5,304 bases of DNA from Anaerolineales bacterium (GTDB lineage: Bacteria; Chloroflexota; Anaerolineae; 4572-78; NAK82). Made by a program: the position numbers and the translations under genes. The stretch is from contig JAHELX010000468.1 in the NCBI GenBank assembly GCA_024643945.1, forward strand, positions 1 to 5,304, read 5' to 3'. Shown piece after piece: positions 1 through 4,535 of this stretch (position 1 is the stretch's first letter; each line of letters begins with the position of its first letter). The notes beneath the pieces are model-generated. The model searched no databases. It was not told the DNA's origin and saw nothing but the letters and a program-made list of their open reading frames with translations.

Positions 1-105
1 GTCGAGCACCACTACACGGCAACAGGCCACTATTCGGCTACCTTGACCGTCACCGACGACAAAGGGGCAACAGGCAGCGCGTCTAAGGAAATACAGGTTC
101 CCTAA
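1..105 (+). CDS. C-terminal end of a PKD-domain surface protein (5' partial)
   Basis: Frame 1 is open from the window edge to a TAA at 103-105, giving 34 residues. The peptide contains YSATLTVTDDKGATGSAS and ends KEIQVP. This is the usual last strand pair of a PKD (polycystic kidney disease) beta-sandwich, where a 'Y-x-A/V-T-L-T-V-T-D-x-x-G' strand is followed by a final beta-strand and a stop. PKD domains are extracellular and generally serve as spacers or in carbohydrate and protein contact within secreted enzymes or adhesins. The catalytic or main part, if any, lies upstream of the window, so nothing can be said about its specific role. The stop directly after the PKD repeat means no sortase signal or C-terminal anchor follows. 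The fold assignment is strong for so short a piece; the protein's function is unknown. Confidence 0.8.
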   Translation, partial: VEHHYTATGHYSATLTVTDDKGATGSASKEIQVP

Positions 106-167
106 CTCCGGTGCTCAGTGGGGAACAGACCCTTGGGGCTAACGAGTAGCTGCTCTTTACGCCATCA

Positions 168-197
168 GCACACCTTGGGCAGACAAATCAGGTGTGC
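168..197. repeat. 8-bp hairpin downstream of the PKD gene
   Basis: GCACACCT (168-175) is perfectly complementary to AGGTGTGC (190-197), with a 14-base loop. It lies about 60 bases after the PKD gene's stop and could end or stabilise that transcript. The downstream flank AAATGGTTGTTG has no real T-run, so a terminator role is only a guess. Confidence 0.4.
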
Positions 198-245
198 AAA
201 TGGTTGTTGAAGCCCCAGGGGTCTGATAGATTCGCCCTCCAAAGT

Positions 246-329
246 ACTTGTCCAATAATAACTTTGCACTTCGATTGGCAAATCGGGCGTAAACTGATTG
301 CAAAAGTGGTAGGTTATTTCTGGACAAGT
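246..329. repeat. Nested inverted repeat, about 84 bases, possible structured RNA
   Basis: ACTTGTCC (246-253) pairs with GGACAAGT (322-329). Directly inside, AATAA (254-258) pairs with TTATT (314-318). Inside that, ACTTTGCA (261-268) pairs with TGCAAAAGT (299-307) with one bulged A. At the tip CGATT (271-275) pairs with AATCG (280-284) around a GGCA loop. Four stems in register, separated only by small bulges and internal loops, are more than expected by chance in one 84-base stretch. No known RNA family was recognised. It could be the fold of a small RNA or long leader, or the remains of a hairpin-type repeat. Confidence 0.5.
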
Positions 330-381
330 GCAAGGTGAAATGGGTCCGCGCGCCGGATCCCGCAGTTTCCAGCCAACGTAA

Positions 382-407
382 AGACCCCGCCGCATCGGGC
401 GGGGTCT
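382..407. terminator. GC-rich 10-bp hairpin, terminator-like
   Basis: AGACCCCGCC (382-391) and GGCGGGGTCT (398-407) form a perfect 10-bp stem with loop GCATCG. There is no T-run on the plus side (GTCTGCACC follows); on the minus side the stem is followed by TTTACG. The arms begin AGACCC and end GGGTCT, exactly as in the hairpin at 1340-1374, which suggests a common terminator-like element in this genome. The PKD gene ends 277 bases upstream, so it is not obvious which transcript it serves. Confidence 0.5.
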
Positions 408-446
408 GTCTGCACCTGAGGTGAGCATAGGTGGACGTCGTGCGCT

Positions 447-532
447 GGTTTGCACCTATCGGCGTCTTGGCGTAGAATTCCCTGGTTCGCCCTGGCTAGC
501 TGGGGCGAGAAGATGAACCGATGGTGCAAATC
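447..532. repeat. Long imperfect hairpin (21 pairs, two bulges, inner stem-loop)
   Basis: The left arm 447-468 pairs with the right arm 510-532. The first block is ten pairs (447-456 with 523-532, one a G-T wobble). After a bulged T457 come five pairs (458-462 with 518-522). After bulged A516-A517 come six pairs (463-468 with 510-515, one wobble). A second hairpin sits inside, TCGCCC (487-492) with GGGCGA (503-508), extendable by wobbles on both sides. All four wobbles are G-T when read on the plus strand and would be A-C mismatches in minus-strand RNA, which mildly favours a plus-strand transcript. No flanking target duplication and no terminal T-run were seen. It resembles a structured small RNA or an extragenic hairpin repeat; the family is not recognised. 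Confidence 0.55.
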
Positions 533-593
533 TTGAGAACTTTCAAGAAGACATTCGGTAAGTTCGTCTGTTCGTGTTATTCGTAATTAGCTT

Positions 594-684
594 CTAGTAC
601 CCCATCACAGGGATTATGATATGATACAGATTACGCCCATGAGGCCAAATCTAACTTATCAAAATCACTTTGATGGGGCACTAG
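594..684. repeat. 14-bp inverted repeat upstream of the HD gene, one mismatch
   Basis: CTAGTACCCCATCA (594-607) is complementary to TGATGGGGCACTAG (671-684) at 13 of 14 positions; the single A-C mismatch on the plus strand would be a wobble on the minus strand. Between the arms is a smaller hairpin, AGATT (628-632) with AATCT (648-652), and within it GCC with GGC. A competing palindrome, ATCAAA (658-663) with TTTGAT (669-674), shares bases with the right arm. The element ends 41 bases before the start codon of the HD gene, so it could be an operator, a leader structure or a small hairpin element. No target duplication flanks it. Confidence 0.45.
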
Positions 685-712
685 TCACAAAGGCAAATGC
701 TATGGGTAGATG

Positions 713-718
713 AGGAGG
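713..718 (+). promoter_or_regulatory. Strong ribosome binding site of the HD gene
   Basis: AGGAGG stands 7 bases before the ATG at 726. It fixes that ATG as the start and is among the best Shine-Dalgarno matches in the window. Confidence 0.85.
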
Positions 719-725
719 AATTGTC

Positions 726-1307
726 ATGCCTGACCGGCAAGACGCCTGGGACCTGGTCTGCGAGTATACCCAGAACATCAATCTCCGCCGCCATATGCTG
801 GCGGTGGAGGCAGCCATGCGCGCCTATGCCCGCCGCTTTGGCGAGGATGAAGAATTGTGGGGATTCGTCGGGCTGATTCACGACTTTGACTACGAGCGCT
901 ATCCTGACGTGGCCACCGATGGCCATCCCAACACCGGTGCGCCTATTCTGCGCGAAAGGGGTTACGACGAGACGGTGGTCCGGGCCGTCCTCTCCCACGC
1001 CACGGAGGTCACCGGCGTGGAACGACAGACACGGATGGAGCATGCTTTGTATGCGGTGGACGAACTCACAGGGTTGATCACGGCCGTGGCACTGGTGCGT
1101 CCCTCCAAAGACATCCGCGACGTGAAAGTCAAGTCGGTCAAAAAGAAGTGGAAGGATAAAGCCTTTGCCGCCGGAGTTCACCGAGAGGATATCGAGGCCG
1201 GTGCCGCAGCCCTGGGCGTAGACTTGTGGGAGCATGTGGGGGTGGTGCTGGAGGCGATGCAAGGCATTGCCGGGGAGTTAGGGCTGGATGGCAGCCAGGC
1301 TGCGTAG
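726..1307 (+). CDS. HD-superfamily hydrolase (predicted metal-dependent phosphohydrolase)
   Basis: The 193-residue product has the HD-domain layout H...HD...D. His23 is in RRHMLAVE, the His52-Asp53 doublet is in LIHDFDYERYP, His67 and His91 (VLSHATE) could be further metal ligands, and Asp112 (YAVDEL) is the likely last ligand. HD proteins usually bind one or two divalent metals and hydrolyse phosphate esters such as nucleotides; the substrate cannot be told from sequence. Size and spacing fit the small stand-alone 'predicted hydrolase, HD superfamily' group (COG2316-like). No signal peptide or membrane segment is visible, so it should be cytosolic. The C-terminal part (about 120-160) is Lys-rich (VKVKSVKKKWKDK) and probably forms the helical cap. 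It stands alone on the plus strand, after a long structured intergenic region and converging on the tdk operon. The fold is confident, the activity is not. Confidence 0.85.
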   Translation: MPDRQDAWDLVCEYTQNINLRRHMLAVEAAMRAYARRFGEDEELWGFVGLIHDFDYERYPDVATDGHPNTGAPILRERGYDETVVRAVLSHATEVTGVERQTRMEHALYAVDELTGLITAVALVRPSKDIRDVKVKSVKKKWKDKAFAAGVHREDIEAGAAALGVDLWEHVGVVLEAMQGIAGELGLDGSQAA

Positions 1308-1339
1308 TCATTCAATCCCTTTCTGCAAGGGGGGCACTG

Positions 1340-1374
1340 AGACCCTAAGGGTTTGAGGAAAACCCTTAGGGTCT
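1340..1374. terminator. Perfect 15-bp hairpin between convergent genes (bidirectional terminator)
   Basis: AGACCCTAAGGGTTT (1340-1354) and AAACCCTTAGGGTCT (1360-1374) form a perfect 15-bp stem with a 5-base GAGGA loop. It sits 32 bases after the HD gene's stop and 11 bases after the stop of the minus-strand DUF5698 gene, the right place to end both transcripts. Neither flank has a T-run, so it is not a textbook intrinsic terminator; it may act as an RNA-end stabiliser or as a T-less terminator. A small 5-bp hairpin (1317-1331) precedes it. Confidence 0.75.
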
Positions 1375-1385
1375 GGTGGCCCCGT

Positions 1386-1940
1386 TTACCGTTCGTGGCG
1401 GGCGATACGCATGTATCCCCGGCGAATTGTACGCGCTTCCTCAATGGTGACGAAAGCGCTGGGATCTACTTCGTCGGCCAGAGCACACACGGACCCCACT
1501 TCTTTGCGCCGTACGGTTGCCACCACCAGGCCGACGGCGCCATCGCGACCCTGGCCCCACTCTATAGTCGCACCGTAGCCGGCGTCACGGATGGCGTTAG
1601 CCACGGCATTACCCTTGTACCTGGAGACGATGCGCACCGTGGCGTGGCCCAGAGCCAGCCGTTCCTCCAGCCACATACCTACCAGTGTGCCCATAGCGAA
1701 ACCCAGGCAATACCCCAGCAGGTTCCACACATTCGACAGGTTGTTGACTACCGGTCCGATCGCCAATACGTAAACCAATACCTCGAAGAACCCTATCGAG
1801 GCCGAGAGTGCCTTCTTGCCGCGCATCATAATCAGCACGCGGATCGTCGCCAGCGTGACGCCGATAATGCGCAATGTGAAAATCAGGAAGAAAGCCCCTA
1901 CAACCTGCCTGGTGAGGGCCGGAAACTCAAAGGTGGGCAT
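1386..1940 (-). CDS. DUF5698/DUF2179 membrane protein (UPF0316 family)
   Basis: This 184-residue protein has three hydrophobic helices in its first half (about residues 13-38, 47-65 and 70-90), including LRIIGVTLATIRVLIMMRGKK and GFFEVLVYVLAIGPVVNNL. A soluble C-terminal half (about 100-184) follows with EWGQGRDGAVGLVVATVRRKE and PSAFVTIEEARTIRRGYM. That matches the UPF0316 family (B. subtilis YebE type): an N-terminal DUF5698 membrane part and a C-terminal DUF2179 domain, which is also found at the end of YitT-type membrane proteins. The function is unknown. The location should be the inner membrane, with the Arg-rich loop after TM1 probably cytosolic. The ATG at 1940 follows an AGGAG (1951-1947) that overlaps the tdk stop codon, so translation is probably coupled to tdk. 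It is the last gene of the minus-strand unit. Confidence 0.85.
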   Translation of the reverse strand: MPTFEFPALTRQVVGAFFLIFTLRIIGVTLATIRVLIMMRGKKALSASIGFFEVLVYVLAIGPVVNNLSNVWNLLGYCLGFAMGTLVGMWLEERLALGHATVRIVSRYKGNAVANAIRDAGYGATIEWGQGRDGAVGLVVATVRRKEVGSVCALADEVDPSAFVTIEEARTIRRGYMRIARHER

Positions 1941-1949
1941 GACCGACTC

Positions 1950-2546
1950 CTACTTGCCCTGTGAGTTTTTAGGAGGTGGCACTTCGTGGCAGCGGCGGCA
2001 CCGGGCTTCGTATACCTCGCTGGCACCGACCAGGATCACGGGGTCGTCGTAGTTGGCCGGGCGGCCGTTGATGAGGCGCTGGGTGCGGCTGGCTGGAGCA
2101 CCACACACCACACAAATCGCCTGGAGCTTGTCTACGGCTTCGGCCTGGGCCATCAACAATGGCATCGGGCCGAAGGGCTCGCCGCGAAAGTCCATGTCCA
2201 GGCCAGCCAGGATAACACGTTTGCCCTGGCCGGCAAGTTCCTCGCACACGTCAGCGATGGTCCAATCGAAGAATTGCACCTCGTCAATGGCGATGACGTC
2301 AGTATCCTCCTCGGCCAGTGATAGAATCTGGCTGGCATCATGGACGGTTACCGCATCCCAGTGCAGCCCGTCGTGCGAGCTTACTTTTTCTACCACGTAG
2401 CGGTCATCCATGATGGGCTTGAAGACCTGTACCTTTTGGCGTGCAATCTGAGCGCGCTTCACACGGCGGATAAGTTCTTCGGTCTTGCCGCTGAACATAC
2501 TGCCACAGATCAGTTCGATCCAGCCGCCGTCATAGCGGTGATACAT
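1950..2546 (-). CDS. tdk: Thymidine kinase
   Basis: The 198-residue product phosphorylates thymidine to dTMP using ATP, in cytosolic pyrimidine salvage. It is a type II (TK1-like) enzyme: P-loop GSMFSGKT (15-22), the Asp88-Glu89 motif DEVQFFD with Glu89 as the expected catalytic base, the [14 protein letters not shown] segment (116-129) near the lasso region, and a structural zinc site from Cys145-x2-Cys148 and Cys183-x2-Cys186 (or His187). The thymidine-binding loop follows as [20 protein letters not shown]. The frame could extend 12 codons upstream to an ATG at 2582, but that ATG lies inside a palindrome and has no ribosome binding site. The ATG at 2546 has GGAGGAG four bases upstream and gives the N-terminus usual for the family. 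It lies 75 bases downstream of rpmE, a linkage common in other bacteria, and is followed closely by the UPF0316 gene. Confidence 0.95.
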   Translation of the reverse strand: MYHRYDGGWIELICGSMFSGKTEELIRRVKRAQIARQKVQVFKPIMDDRYVVEKVSSHDGLHWDAVTVHDASQILSLAEEDTDVIAIDEVQFFDWTIADVCEELAGQGKRVILAGLDMDFRGEPFGPMPLLMAQAEAVDKLQAICVVCGAPASRTQRLINGRPANYDDPVILVGASEVYEARCRRCHEVPPPKNSQGK

Positions 2547-2550
2547 GGGG

Positions 2551-2557
2551 CTCCTCC
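2551..2557 (-). promoter_or_regulatory. Ribosome binding site that decides the tdk start
   Basis: GGAGGAG on the minus strand ends four bases before the ATG at 2546. It rules out the in-frame upstream ATG at 2582, whose codons would read straight through this site. Confidence 0.85.
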
Positions 2558-2564
2558 AAACATA

Positions 2565-2590
2565 AAGGGCAGATGAGCTCATCTGCCCTT
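2565..2590. repeat. Perfect 26-bp palindrome between rpmE and tdk
   Basis: Positions 2565-2577 (AAGGGCAGATGAG) are the exact reverse complement of 2578-2590, with no central spacer. In minus-strand RNA this folds to an 11-bp stem with an AGCU-type turn, followed by a short U-rich stretch (TTTATGTTT) and then the tdk ribosome binding site. It begins 31 bases after the rpmE stop. It could be a partial terminator, attenuator or processing and stability hairpin that lowers tdk expression relative to the ribosomal genes, or a dimeric protein-binding site. Confidence 0.7.
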
Positions 2591-2621
2591 GTGCTTTTCC
2601 ATCACCGATCTAGCCTCAGCC

Positions 2622-3089
2622 TCAGACAGGAATCAGACCAATAGCCTGCAATCGGTCTTTCACTTCCTCCAGTGCCTTGGGCCCAATGCCTTCCACAGCT
2701 AGCAACCCGGCGTCACCGGCTTCCAGTTTTTTCACAACTTCGCCAATACTGACCAGGCCAGCGTCGGCGAGAGCCTTGTGAACACGTTCACTCAGGTTCA
2801 AAGCCTCGATTTGCTGCTTCAGGATCGCGTCGCGCTCCTTCCGCAAAGCCTGCTCAGTCCGTGCTTTCTCCTCGGCCACATACTCTTTATGGCGCTTCAA
2901 ACGCTTCTGATAGCGGTCCACCTGTCCGGCTGTGTCCACGATACGCTGTTCGCCGGTGAAGAAGGGGTGGCATGCCGAACATACGTCGGTGCGAATCAAC
3001 TCTACCGTAGAGCCAGTCGTCCAGGTGTTGCCGCAACTGCATATCACAGTCGCGTTGGGATAATACTTAGGGTGAATACGTTCCCTCAT
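2622..3089 (-). CDS. rpmE: Ribosomal protein L31 (zinc type) with C-terminal coil and helix-hairpin-helix extension
   Basis: Residues 1-66 are a standard large-subunit L31: MRERIHPKYYPN at the start, a zinc site from Cys17-x-Cys19 and Cys37-x2-Cys40, then HPFFTGEQRIVDTAGQVDRY. L31 binds the 5S rRNA/central protuberance region and bridges the subunits. Ordinary L31 proteins stop after about 65-90 residues; this one has 155. Residues about 60-98 are highly charged and probably one long helix or coiled coil (KRLKRHKEYVAEEKARTEQ). Residues about 100-155 (LADAGLVSIGEVVKKL, VEGIGPKALEEVKDRLQAIG) closely follow the pattern of the RNA polymerase alpha C-terminal domain and related helix-hairpin-helix folds that contact nucleic acid. 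The reading frame is continuous, with no sign of a frameshift. It lies 26 bases after rpmA, with only a weak TAGG-type binding site, so coupling is likely. The function of the tail is unknown. Confidence 0.93.
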   Translation of the reverse strand: MRERIHPKYYPNATVICSCGNTWTTGSTVELIRTDVCSACHPFFTGEQRIVDTAGQVDRYQKRLKRHKEYVAEEKARTEQALRKERDAILKQQIEALNLSERVHKALADAGLVSIGEVVKKLEAGDAGLLAVEGIGPKALEEVKDRLQAIGLIPV

Positions 3090-3115
3090 GAAGTAACCTA
3101 AAGCCTTTCAACCCA

Positions 3116-3373
3116 TCACAAATTGGGATAAACGCTAATGCGCTTCTTGCCGCGCCTCACGTATTCAAATTTCACATAGCCGTCGGACGTGGCAAACAGG
3201 GTGTGATCCCGTCCCATGCCGACGTTAACGCCAGGATGAAACCGGGTTCCTCGCTGACGCACCAAGATGTGGCCGGCACGAACCTTCTCGCCGCCAAACC
3301 TCTTAACACCCAGCCGCTTCGACTGGCTGTCGCGACCGTTGCGGCTGGAACCGCCACCTTTCTTGTGGGCCAT
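3116..3373 (-). CDS. rpmA: Ribosomal protein L27
   Basis: The 85-residue product has the hallmark L27 sequence: [20 protein letters not shown] at the N-terminus, then LGVKRFGG, the [16 protein letters not shown] core and [12 protein letters not shown]27 sits on the large subunit beside L21; its flexible N-terminal tail reaches toward the peptidyl transferase centre and helps position tRNA. The protein begins directly at AHKKGGGS and lacks the N-terminal extension cleaved by the Prp protease in Firmicutes; accordingly no prp gene lies between rplU and rpmA. A good GGAGGA (3384-3379) precedes the ATG by five bases. It is the second gene of the unit starting at the promoter near 3870. Confidence 0.97.
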   Translation of the reverse strand: MAHKKGGGSSRNGRDSQSKRLGVKRFGGEKVRAGHILVRQRGTRFHPGVNVGMGRDHTLFATSDGYVKFEYVRRGKKRISVYPNL

Positions 3374-3419
3374 TGTATTCCTCCAGATGTTCAGATATCA
3401 ATAGTCAGGCAGAGAATCT

Positions 3420-3450
3420 GGCTCCCTCGGCTACGCTGCGGGAGCCGAGG
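3420..3450 (-). promoter_or_regulatory. Two overlapping, mutually exclusive hairpins between rplU and rpmA
   Basis: The 85-base gap between rplU and rpmA holds two possible stems. GGCTCCC (3420-3426) pairs with GGGAGCC (3440-3446), and CCTCGGCT (3425-3432) pairs with AGCCGAGG (3443-3450). They share bases, so only one can form at a time. The hairpin starts 8 bases after the rplU stop on the minus strand and lies 35 bases before the rpmA binding site. It could be a processing or stability element, or a switch; overlap by simple repeat structure is also possible. Confidence 0.45.
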
Positions 3451-3458
3451 TGGGCTGG

Positions 3459-3770
3459 CTATTGTACAATCTTCTCAATGCGAAGGCGTGTGTATGCTTG
3501 CCGGTGTCCTTGCCGCCGCCGGTAACGTTCCTTGGGTCGGTATTTCCAAACCAGGATTTTCGGGCCACGCCCTACAGATTCGACTCTGGCCACCACTTTG
3601 GCGCCCTCGACAACCGGTTGGCCAACAGACAGGCCTTCTTTACTGGAAATGAGCAATACTTGCTCAAACTCGACTCTCTCACCAGCCTGATAGGGCAATT
3701 TCTCAACGTTGATGGCATCTCCCTCGCTGACGCGATATTGCTTGCCACCAGTTTCTATGACAGCGTACAT
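3459..3770 (-). CDS. rplU: Ribosomal protein L21
   Basis: The 103-residue product is a full-length L21. It starts [18 protein letters not shown], contains [22 protein letters not shown], and ends with the 23S rRNA-binding basic stretch [26 protein letters not shown]21 binds 23S rRNA together with L20 and lies near L27 in the 50S subunit. A GGAGG (3780-3776) precedes the ATG by five bases. It is the first gene after a consensus promoter at 3886-3858, giving an expected leader of about 80 bases. In Firmicutes rplU is preceded by an autoregulatory L21 leader; here a long-range pairing, AAGCTC (3842-3847) with GAGCTT (3798-3803), and a palindrome at 3813-3822 are visible, but no match to that leader could be shown. 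Confidence 0.97.
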   Translation of the reverse strand: MYAVIETGGKQYRVSEGDAINVEKLPYQAGERVEFEQVLLISSKEGLSVGQPVVEGAKVVARVESVGRGPKILVWKYRPKERYRRRQGHRQAYTRLRIEKIVQ

Positions 3771-3857
3771 TCAAGCCTCCGTCCAGACCTGCCTATTGAG
3801 CTTTTAGCCCGAAATTGCAATTATATGCCGGAATGGTACCCAAGCTCACAAAAGACA

Positions 3858-3886
3858 ATTATAGCCAGAGAACTACCGGCTGTCAA
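3858..3886 (-). promoter_or_regulatory. Consensus sigma70 promoter for rplU-rpmA-rpmE-tdk
   Basis: Reading the minus strand, TTGACA (3886-3881) is followed after exactly 17 bases by TATAAT (3863-3858), a perfect match to the housekeeping consensus with ideal spacing. Transcription should start near 3851, leaving about 80 bases of leader before rplU. The -35 box lies within the last codons (EFDS) of the upstream DUF2344 gene and its stop is in the spacer, so the ribosomal unit gets its own strong start while read-through from upstream remains possible. Confidence 0.85.
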
Positions 3887-4535
3887 ATTCGAAAAGGAGC
3901 TTTGTCCGCTCGACCTGGCTATGAGTATCCCCCAGGCCCAGAGCAGCCAGGACGGCATCGGGCCGGGCATTGCCCCCTTGTCCCGCACTCAGTCGCATCC
4001 ATAAGACGGCCTGGCCCTGGCCAATGGCTTCCAACCGTATGTCGTCCACCAGGGGACGCAAGTCAAAGGTCTCTACACGCCGCTTGCGGACACGCTGTCG
4101 TTCAAGCCGGTCGCAGGCCAACAAATGGGTGATGCGGTTGATCAATTCGTCGCCCGACAGCGAAGTTTCCACCGTTACCCGATACTCTGCCTGGCGCAGC
4201 CTCGATTGCAGTGTTGGAGACTTCAAGGGCATCTCTTCAGCGGCGACCACGCGCAATCCCTCGGGCAAGACCGGGCGCACGCGGCTGACAAACTCCTCAG
4301 GGGACACTGCTTCGGTCAGCATGACGTCCATCAGCTCGGCGCTCCCAGTGTAGCCCAGTGGCAACCCCGAGGCCAGTTGTAACCTGGCCTGGGGGTTAAA
4401 CCCATGCGAATAGGCCAGCGGTATCCCTGCCCGGCGCAGTGTGCGCTCCCATGCCAGCGCCAGATCGAGGTGCGAAATATACTTGAGTTGAGGGCCTTTA
4501 GCAAAAGTGACCCGCAATCGCTGCTGGCTCATCAT
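3873..4535 (-). CDS. DUF2344 / TIGR03936 radical SAM-linked protein
   Basis: The 220-residue product carries the conserved N-terminal signature of this family: RLRVTFAKGPQLKYISHLDL (6-25), ERTLRRAGIPLAYSHGFNPQ (30-49), then ARLQLASGLPLGYTGSAELMDV. Its C-terminus (VERTKLLFEF) also fits. The family is named for linkage or fusion to a B12-binding-type radical SAM protein (TIGR03960) and is often found near RNase E/G and rplU-rpmA; its biochemical role is not established. The rplU-rpmA neighbourhood is therefore typical, but here a lipoprotein gene lies directly upstream and no RNase E/G gene is present in the gap to rplU. Its ATG follows the TAG of the lipoprotein gene with no intervening base (TAGATGATG), and no good binding site is close, so translation is likely coupled. 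A second ATG lies at 4532. Confidence 0.9.
   Translation of the reverse strand: MMSQQRLRVTFAKGPQLKYISHLDLALAWERTLRRAGIPLAYSHGFNPQARLQLASGLPLGYTGSAELMDVMLTEAVSPEEFVSRVRPVLPEGLRVVAAEEMPLKSPTLQSRLRQAEYRVTVETSLSGDELINRITHLLACDRLERQRVRKRRVETFDLRPLVDDIRLEAIGQGQAVLWMRLSAGQGGNARPDAVLAALGLGDTHSQVERTKLLFEFDSR

Larger units (their letters stand above)
106..725. other. 620-base intergenic region rich in inverted repeats, no convincing gene
   Basis: No reading frame here has a good ribosome binding site together with a recognisable product, and no tRNA, rRNA, tmRNA, SRP RNA or RNase P signature was seen. The region instead holds many inverted repeats: 168-175/190-197, 246-253/322-329 with nested inner stems, 342-347/355-361, 382-391/398-407, 447-468/510-532, 531-536/543-548 and 594-607/671-684. 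The hexamer TTTGCA or its complement TGCAAA occurs five times (195, 263, 299, 449, 525), in several cases as opposite arms of the same stem. A weaker 6-bp pairing (97-102 with 121-126) spans the stop codon of the preceding gene. The part from 540 to 700 is visibly more AT-rich than the flanking genes and has two TATGAT hexamers (615-620 and 620-625) that could be -10 boxes for the HD gene, but no good -35 box is spaced from either. Confidence 0.7.

Noticed and set aside
165..529. Minus-strand open frames of 96 and 71 codons within the intergenic region
   Set aside because: They run through the arms of the hairpins, have no good ribosome binding site and encode low-complexity, unrecognisable sequence. 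Treated as chance frames.
447..684. Hairpins at 447-532 and 594-684 as small transposable elements (MITE-like)
   Set aside because: No target-site duplication was found at either set of ends, the repeats are not similar to each other, and no second copy is in the window. Copy number elsewhere in the genome could revive the idea.
106..725. tRNA, tmRNA, SRP RNA or RNase P RNA in the structured intergenic region
   Set aside because: No cloverleaf with T-loop GTTCGANNC and acceptor pairing, no CCA end, and no conserved RNase P or SRP core motif could be found by eye.
681..1262. 193-codon minus-strand frame opposite the HD gene
   Set aside because: It is antisense to a gene with clear HD motifs and a strong AGGAGG site. 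The translation is His/Gly-rich and fits no family.
1291..1303. Palindrome GCAGCCAGGCTGC at the 3' end of the HD gene
   Set aside because: It is short, inside the coding sequence, and explained by codon use (GSQAA); the strong 15-bp hairpin downstream is the better terminator candidate.
2547..2582. Upstream ATG giving tdk 12 extra residues
   Set aside because: The ATG is inside a perfect palindrome, has no Shine-Dalgarno, and the extension reads through the real GGAGGAG site. The start at 2546 matches the family.
3820..3825. Second TATAAT on the minus strand upstream of rplU
   Set aside because: No acceptable -35 box at 16-18 bases (TTGTGA lies 20 bases away). It lies inside the leader made by the consensus promoter at 3886-3858, so it is at best a minor start.
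3450..4004. 184-codon plus-strand frame opposite rplU and its promoter
   Set aside because: It is antisense to an unmistakable L21 gene and crosses the non-coding promoter region; no domain recognised.
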